64,000 nt of DNA, from assembly GCF_030811595.1 (NCBI RefSeq), contig NZ_JAUSRB010000002.1, forward strand, positions 6,696,001 to 6,760,000, read 5' to 3'. A program made the translations under genes and the position numbers. The notes under the pieces were generated by a model, which was given only the letters and a program-made list of their open reading frames with translations, was not told where the DNA came from and searched no databases. Positions 59,517-64,000 of this stretch are shown here, piece by piece. Source of the stretch: Streptosporangium brasiliense. GTDB taxonomy: Bacteria > Actinomycetota > Actinomycetes > Streptosporangiales > Streptosporangiaceae. Numbering within the stretch: the first letter of the stretch is position 1; the number at the start of each line of letters is the position of its first letter.

Positions 59517-59918
59517 TCAAGCCCCGGCTCGGCGGGGGCGGGGGATGTCGTCGGCGCCGTGGAGGTCGGCGAAGTCGGTGTGCGCCTGGGCGACGGCTTC
59601 GGGGTAGGCCTGCTGCTTGGCGTGCTCGGCGAGCGCGTGGTAGATGCTCGCGACGCTGGGGGCCTGGCCCTTGCGCTTGCCGGTTGCGATGATCAGGTCG
59701 GGTTGGATCTGCTCGACCGACTCACCGTTCGCGCGGCGGCGGAGCACGGTGTGCAGCATGTCGTCGGTGATGACGGGCGGGCGGCCGCCGTGTTTGCCCT
59801 TGCGGGCCGCCGCGTCGAGTCCTTCGAGAGTCGACTCGCGGATGTTCTCCCGTTCGGTCTCGGCCATCGCGGCGAAGAACGCGAACAGCAGGCGGCCGGG
59901 CCCGCTGGGGTCATACAT
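59517..59918 (-). pseudogene. Serine recombinase C-terminal part
   Basis: The visible part begins DPSGPGRLLFAFFAAMAETERENIRESTLEGLDAAARKGKHGGRPPVITDDMLHTVLRRRANGESVEQI, then the HTH tail GKRKGQAPSVASIYHALAEHAKQQAYPEAVAQAHTDFADL. The catalytic Ser region is missing because the upstream side meets a Tn3 transposase C-terminal fragment on the other strand. It is closely related to the gene at 63612. Confidence 0.8.
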
Positions 59919-59935
59919 CCGGCAGGGACCCGGCG

Positions 59936-60277
59936 AGCATCTCCAGGACCAGGCCGCACGGCCTGGCCAAGCACGTCTTCCACGGCCGCAAGGGCGAACT
60001 CCGCGAGGCCTACCACTCCGGGATGGAAGACCAACTCGGCGCCCTCGGCCTGGTCGTCAACGCCATCACGCTGTGGAACACGGCCTACCTCGACATGATC
60101 CTGGGCCGGCTGCACGCCGACGGGTACCCGGTACGCGAGGCTGACGTCGCCCGCCTGCACCTGTACTGGCACCGGCACATCAACGTCGCCGGCCACTACA
60201 GCTTCACCCCGCCCGACCTCGACTCCGATGGTCGCCGCGCCCTGCGCGACCCGGGCACCGACGACGGGCAGATGTGA
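59936..60277 (+). pseudogene. Tn3-family transposase C-terminal fragment
   Basis: The frame reads GLAKHVFHGRKGELREAYHSGMEDQLGALGLVVNAITLWNTAYLDMILGRLHADGYPVREADVARLHLYWHRHINVAGHYSFTPPDL. This is the last 110 residues of a Tn3 transposase, including the ALGLVVNAITLWNTAYLD signature, and a natural stop. It belongs to a different subgroup from the fragment at 5197. Confidence 0.85.
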
Positions 60278-60350
60278 GCCGCCTGGCCAGCAGGTGAGAA
60301 GACAACATGGACCCCGTGAGCTGAATCTCCGGGCTGGCCGACCTCCCCGT

Positions 60351-60459
60351 AGTAACCAGCAAAAAACAGCAGAAATCGGCGCTGGCAAAGGAATTCGGCA
60401 TCAGCCGCGAAACCGTGTACAGCTACCTACGCGCCACGCCAGCCGAAGCCCGCACCTAG
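60351..60459 (+). pseudogene. Serine recombinase HTH remnant
   Basis: VTSKKQQKSALAKEFGISRETVYSYLRATPAEART and a stop at 60457-60459 form the C-terminal HTH of a resolvase/invertase. Nothing of the catalytic domain is present. Confidence 0.55.
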
Positions 60460-60601
60460 ATCATCCTTAGCGCCAGTATCAAGCGCCGTCCACTCCTCAA
60501 CCAAGTTCAACTTTTTGGCCCCTGGTCGCAAGATCGTCAGGAAACCCCCTTACGGATCGGAACTGCGGTGCAGGGGGCCGCGCGACGGTCCGTGAGCGTC
60601 G

Positions 60602-61276
60602 CTATGCGGAGGCTCTCAGGGGCTCCAGGGCGGCTAGGACGAGGTCGAGGCCGAAGATGAACTCCTCCGCCGGGTCGTAGCCGGCAGCGACGAGCGCCGC
60701 GGCGGACTCGTTGAGGAAGGGGAACTCGTCAGGAGGAAGCTGGGGCAGGAAGACGTCCTCGGTCATGTCCGCGAACTCATCGGCGGTGTCGAACTGCAGG
60801 CTGGCTTCCTGCAGGGCGAAACCGTAGACATAGCTGTTGAGCAACCAATTGGCGTGCGTCGCCATCACGACCGAGAAGCCAGCCCTCCGCAGGCAGGCGG
60901 TGACCGCCTCGCGGTGGCGGAGGTTCGCGGGCCCCGGCGATGTCCGCGACTCCATCAGGCCGATCGCCCACGGGTGGCGCGCGAGAACCTGTCGGGCGGA
61001 TACCGCCTCCCGTCGCATCGCCGACTGCCAGTCGGCCTCTTCGGGCGGGAGCTCGATCTCCTCGAACACGACGTCGATCATGGCGTCCAGCAACTCCTCC
61101 TTGCTCGCCACGTAGTAGTAGAGCGACATCGCGCCCGCGCCGAGCGCGCCAGCCAGCCGGCGCATGCTCAGCCCGCCGACCCCCTCGCTGTCGGCGAGCC
61201 GGACCGCCTCGGCCACCACCCGCTGCTTGCTCAGCCCCGCGTCTGACGCGACCTGGCGTTGTTCCCTCGCAGACAC
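60602..61276 (-). CDS. TetR-family repressor with TetR_C_1-type domain (224 aa)
   Basis: The HTH reads VVAEAVRLADSEGVGGLSMRRLAGALGAGAMSLYYYVASKEELLDAMIDVVFEEIELP. The C-terminal part (ADWQSAMRREAVSARQVLARHPWAIGLMESRTSPGPANLRHREAVTACLRRAGFSV) matches the tetracycline-repressor-like ligand fold. GTG 61276 is chosen because GAGGAG precedes it. It is divergent from an MDR-family reductase gene, and a striking GTACG array lies between, surely its operator. The DUF6326 gene further downstream may belong to the same regulon. Confidence 0.85.
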   Translation of the reverse strand: MSAREQRQVASDAGLSKQRVVAEAVRLADSEGVGGLSMRRLAGALGAGAMSLYYYVASKEELLDAMIDVVFEEIELPPEEADWQSAMRREAVSARQVLARHPWAIGLMESRTSPGPANLRHREAVTACLRRAGFSVVMATHANWLLNSYVYGFALQEASLQFDTADEFADMTEDVFLPQLPPDEFPFLNESAAALVAAGYDPAEEFIFGLDLVLAALEPLRASA

Positions 61277-61307
61277 GGTTCTCCTCGCTCTCGAACGGCT
61301 TGACAAT

Positions 61308-61352
61308 CGTACAACGTACTATCATAGTACGGCGTACGACGTACGGTGTACG
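61308..61352. promoter_or_regulatory. GTACG array operator
   Basis: CGTACTAT-C-ATAGTACG (61315-61331) is a perfect 8-bp-arm palindrome. Outer CGTAC (61308) and GTACG (61334) extend the symmetry, and two more GTACG units follow at 61341 and 61348, giving a 7-base phase. It is the likely binding platform of the TetR protein and covers the promoters of both genes. Confidence 0.7.
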
Positions 61353-61391
61353 AGCCTGCGAGAGTCGCAGCTCGGACGTGAGGAGGCTTCG

Positions 61392-62432
61392 GTGGGAATC
61401 GAACAGCGATCGAATGCCGGAGCACGCCTGGTTCCGGGGGCGAGTCCGGCCGGGGCGGCGACGATGCGGGCCGCCGTCCAGTACCGCTACGGCCCGCCCT
61501 CAGTGCTCGAGTCGTCCGCCGTCGGGCTACCGCTGCCCGGTCGAGGCGATGTGCTCGTCCAGGTGGGCGCGGCCTCGGTACACCCTGGCGACTACTTCGT
61601 GATGACCGGTGTGCCGTATGCGGTGCGCCTGGCGTTCGGGCTCCGCCGGCCGCGCCACGGCATCCCGGGCAGGGACCTCGCCGGCGTGGTGGCAGCGGTC
61701 GGGAAGGATGTCACCGCTCTCCGCCCCGGCGACGAGGTGTTCGGCTGGAGCACCGCCGGAACGCTCGCGGAGTACGCCTGCGTCCCGGCGGACAACCTCG
61801 TGTCCACGCCTGCAACCCTGTCGGTCGTGGACGCGGCAGCGGTGCCCACGTCGGCCATGACGGCGTTGCAGGCATTGCGCAAGATCGCGAATGTTCAACC
61901 GGGCCAGACGGTGCTGGTCACGGGAGCGTCGGGCGGCGTGGGCTCCTTCGCCGTACAGATCGCCAAGGCTTTCGGCGCCGAGGTGACGGGTGTGTGCAGC
62001 ACCCGCAACGTCGACTTGGTCCGGTCGCTCGGTGCCGACCATGTCGTTGACTACACGAGAACCGACTTCACCCGCACCGAGAAGCGCTACGACGTCATCC
62101 TCGACAACGTGGAAGCGAAGCCGCTGGCGGCTGTCCGCCGAGCACTGACGCCCACCGGCACCCTCATCCCCAACAGCGGACGCGGCGGCCGCTGGCTCGG
62201 CCCCCTCGGCCGGATCGTCAAAGCACGCGTGCTGTCCGGGTTCGCCCGTCAGCAGCTGAAGCCCTTCACGTCGATCGGGAAGCGCCAGGACCTGCTCACC
62301 CTGGCCGACCTGCTCACGACCGGGCAGGTCACGCCCGTCATCGACCGCACCTACCCCCTCGACGAAGCAGCCGACGCCCTCCGCTACGTCGCGGCCGGCC
62401 ACACCCGAGGGAAGGTCGTCGTCACCGTCTGA
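61392..62432 (+). CDS. NAD(P)-dependent MDR-family quinone reductase/alcohol dehydrogenase (346 aa)
   Basis: This is a zinc-free quinone-oxidoreductase-like MDR: AVQYRYGPPSVLESSAVGLPLPGRGDVLVQVGAASVHPGDYFVMTG, GRDLAGVVAAVGKDVTALRPGDEVFGW, the cofactor loop VLVTGASGGVGSFAVQIAKAFGAEVTGVCSTRN, and LGADHVVDYTRTDF. GTG 61392 follows GAGGAGG. The length is normal. It is controlled by the divergent TetR repressor. A DUF6326 membrane protein gene follows after 93 bases, probably on the same mRNA. Such pairs often respond to electrophiles or antibiotics. Confidence 0.85.
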   Translation: MGIEQRSNAGARLVPGASPAGAATMRAAVQYRYGPPSVLESSAVGLPLPGRGDVLVQVGAASVHPGDYFVMTGVPYAVRLAFGLRRPRHGIPGRDLAGVVAAVGKDVTALRPGDEVFGWSTAGTLAEYACVPADNLVSTPATLSVVDAAAVPTSAMTALQALRKIANVQPGQTVLVTGASGGVGSFAVQIAKAFGAEVTGVCSTRNVDLVRSLGADHVVDYTRTDFTRTEKRYDVILDNVEAKPLAAVRRALTPTGTLIPNSGRGGRWLGPLGRIVKARVLSGFARQQLKPFTSIGKRQDLLTLADLLTTGQVTPVIDRTYPLDEAADALRYVAAGHTRGKVVVTV

Positions 62433-62525
62433 CGACCGGACCGACGCGAACGACCCAACCCATGCGTACACGCCCAGACCTGCCGCCACTCCGGCGGAGG
62501 GACCGTCCTCTCGAAAGAAGAACCG

Positions 62526-63002
62526 ATGACCATCCGAACGAAATCGCCGAACCTGCTCGACAACCCGCCGATTCCCGTGCAGGCCAAGCTCGCCGCCGCA
62601 TGGACCAGCTTCATGTTTCTCTACGCCTACGTCGACATCTTCAACTTCTTCAAGCCCGGCGTCATCGACGACATCCTGGCTGGCGTCGTCTTTGAGTTCG
62701 ACATCAGCCCGACGTTGTTGACCATGATGCTCGCGTCCGTGGCGATCCCGGCCCTGATGGTGATGCTCTCCATGACGCTGCCCGCCCGGGTGAACCGCGC
62801 CACGAACCTCGTCGTTGCATTGCTCTACATCCCCTACTCGGTGGTCAACGCGGTAGGGGAGTCCTGGGACTGGGCCTCCTTCTACGGCCTCTCCATCGGA
62901 ATCGAGGTGCTGCTCCTGGCCTTCATCCTGCGCTCCGCCTGGACATGGCCTCGAACCCCCGCCGTCCCAGCCGGTCCCGCGACGACCGACCTTCGACAGT
63001 AG
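62526..63002 (+). CDS. DUF6326-like membrane protein (158 aa)
   Basis: Four hydrophobic segments are visible: TSFMFLYAYVDIFNFFKPG, LLTMMLASVAIPALMVMLSMTL, TNLVVALLYIPYSVVNAVG and FYGLSIGIEVLLLAFILRSAW. The YAYVDIFNFFKPG stretch is typical of DUF6326, recalled from memory. An ATG at 62526 follows AAAGAAG. It probably shares the transcript of the MDR reductase gene. Function unknown. Confidence 0.7.
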   Translation: MTIRTKSPNLLDNPPIPVQAKLAAAWTSFMFLYAYVDIFNFFKPGVIDDILAGVVFEFDISPTLLTMMLASVAIPALMVMLSMTLPARVNRATNLVVALLYIPYSVVNAVGESWDWASFYGLSIGIEVLLLAFILRSAWTWPRTPAVPAGPATTDLRQ

Positions 63003-63284
63003 GTATCCGTGTAAACGCGCCTCGGAAAGTCCTGCGGCGTGAAGCCCGCCGCCGCGGACACCGCCGACCGTGACCAGCTCAGTCGCCGTATGCGCAGAGA
63101 ACCTGCTCACGAACGGTCCGGTGTGCACATGCCGAAATGCTCAGAAGCCCACCGCTTGGGCGGTTTGGAATCGCGCTCAGTGATCATCACATTTCCGCAA
63201 TGGGCATCGGAATAATTCACTGCCTGCGTGGCGCGGCCAACGACGCCACCATCGCCGCCGGCGCTCATGGCGGAGACTGGCCGA

Positions 63285-63617
63285 ATGGATTTCACGCCCA
63301 CAGGTTGGGCCGCTCGCTACGACGGCAGCGGCGCCAACGGACAGACTTGGTGAGCGGTTGAGTCCTGGAACACCAATGGCACGGCGATGGTCGTCGACCC
63401 TGCCACGGCGAAGCTGACCCCGGCATCGGGCTTGCCGGGCTTCGAGCGGCTAGAGGAAGCCAGCCGGGTCGTTGCGGCTTTCCCTGCGCACCCGGGCTGG
63501 GGTGCCGGTATGACCGACGGGTGGGCCGACGACGTCACTACCGAGCTGGCCGAGCTCCTGGATGATCCGGATCACGATCCAGACGTCGACTTCGACGAGG
63601 AGTACGAACGGCTATAG
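63285..63617 (+). pseudogene. Small acidic protein gene with in-frame TGA
   Basis: From ATG 63285 the frame reads DFTPTGWAARYDGSGANGQTW, meets TGA at 63351-63353, and continues in the same frame as ESWNTNGTAMVVDPATAKLTPASGLPGFERLEEASRVVAAFPAHPGWGAGMTDGWADDVTTELAELLDDPDHDPDVDFDEEYERL. Both halves look like one 110-residue protein split by a nonsense mutation. Alternatively the second part starts at ATG 63387. No family is recognised. The 280 bases before it hold no clear gene. Confidence 0.45.
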
Positions 63618-64000
63618 GCCGGCGAACTCCGCGCGGGCCGCCTCCACGGCGTCGGGATACGCGCTCGCCTTGGCGTGCGCTGCCAGGGCCCGGTAGACGC
63701 TGGCCACACTCGGCGACTGCCCCCGGCGCTTCCCCGAGGCGATGACCAGGTCCTGCGCGATGGCCTCGACCTTCTCCCCGGCCGCCTGACGGCGCAGCAC
63801 GGTGTGCAGCATGTCCTCGGTGATCACCGGCGGCCGGCCGCCGTGCTTGCCCTGGCGCGCGGCGGCGTCGAGCCCTTCGAGAGTGCCCTCGCGGATGCTG
63901 TCGCGCTCGGTCTCGGCCAGCGCGGCGAAGAACGCGAACAGGATCCGGCCGTGCCCGGCCGGGTCGTAGATCCCGGCCAGCGGGCCGGCGAGCATCTCCA
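63612..64000 (-). CDS. Serine recombinase, C-terminal part, runs off the window
   Basis: The frame is open to base 64000, so the N-terminal catalytic half lies outside. Visible: GPLAGIYDPAGHGRILFAFFAALAETERDSIREGTLEGLDAAARQGKHGGRPPVITEDMLHTVLRRQAAGEKVEAIAQDLVIASGKRRGQSPSVASVYRALAAHAKASAYPDAVEAARAEFAGL. It is about 80 percent similar by eye to the fragment at 59517. It may be an intact gene, but this window cannot tell. Confidence 0.75.
   Translation of the reverse strand, partial: EMLAGPLAGIYDPAGHGRILFAFFAALAETERDSIREGTLEGLDAAARQGKHGGRPPVITEDMLHTVLRRQAAGEKVEAIAQDLVIASGKRRGQSPSVASVYRALAAHAKASAYPDAVEAARAEFAGL

Noticed and set aside
63351-63353. TGA as selenocysteine
   Set aside because: No conserved Cys context and no hairpin typical of bacterial SECIS was seen just downstream.

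Overview
The window is high-GC DNA with GTG/ATG starts, actinobacterial regulator families (PaaX, AraC, TetR, an ECF41 sigma factor, a CGNR zinc-finger protein), a PASTA-type protein and a Ser/Thr kinase with a WD40 tail. This points to a filamentous actinomycete, most like Streptosporangiales. That placement is an inference from gene content, not a phylogeny. No rRNA, tRNA or CRISPR array was seen.

This is an accessory region. Small, mostly intact catabolic or regulatory modules are set in a matrix of mobile-element debris. The intact modules are: a flavin monooxygenase pair (1-1945); a DHFR-like/AraC pair (3624-5117); a TetX-like monooxygenase divergent from a TetR-class repressor over a tet-operator palindrome (6352-8304); a carotenoid oxygenase with a GntR-TetR fusion regulator (8746-10907); an ECF sigma/PASTA pair (13026-14437); a STAND (NB-ARC) NTPase with ten near-identical TPRs (18714-21710); a six-gene, translationally coupled aromatic acyl-CoA operon with a divergent RidA/CoA-ligase unit (24048-32244); a TetR/SDR pair with twin operators (33088-34591); a Ser/Thr kinase inside perfect 31-bp inverted repeats (38651-40144); an ECF41 sigma module with its two signature promoters (42982-45405); an MFS gene between two copies of a repeated site (46820-48180); a serine hydrolase, a P5CR-like reductase and a prolyl aminopeptidase (49288-55178); and a TetR/MDR pair with a GTACG-array operator (60602-62432).

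The matrix contains an intact IS30-family element (17476-18707); broken IS630, ISL3 and IS30 pieces; a decayed group II intron (about 50782-52950); Tn3-family transposase pieces at five places with matching terminal repeats; one Tn3-derived MITE and one unrelated MITE-like element; an intact tyrosine recombinase plus a truncated one; and ten serine recombinase loci, only two of them clearly intact. Three candidate res-like repeat arrays occur, one next to each intact serine recombinase and one orphan at 21938-22024.

The most unusual signal is a family of about 35-bp sites with a conserved AATCCAACGGAT core at 12644, 12838, 41167, 45526, 45658, 46820, 48157 and 58446. They occur as inverted pairs or singly, lie beside tyrosine recombinase genes, and bracket an MFS gene. 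They could be the ends or recombination sites of an undescribed tyrosine-recombinase element.
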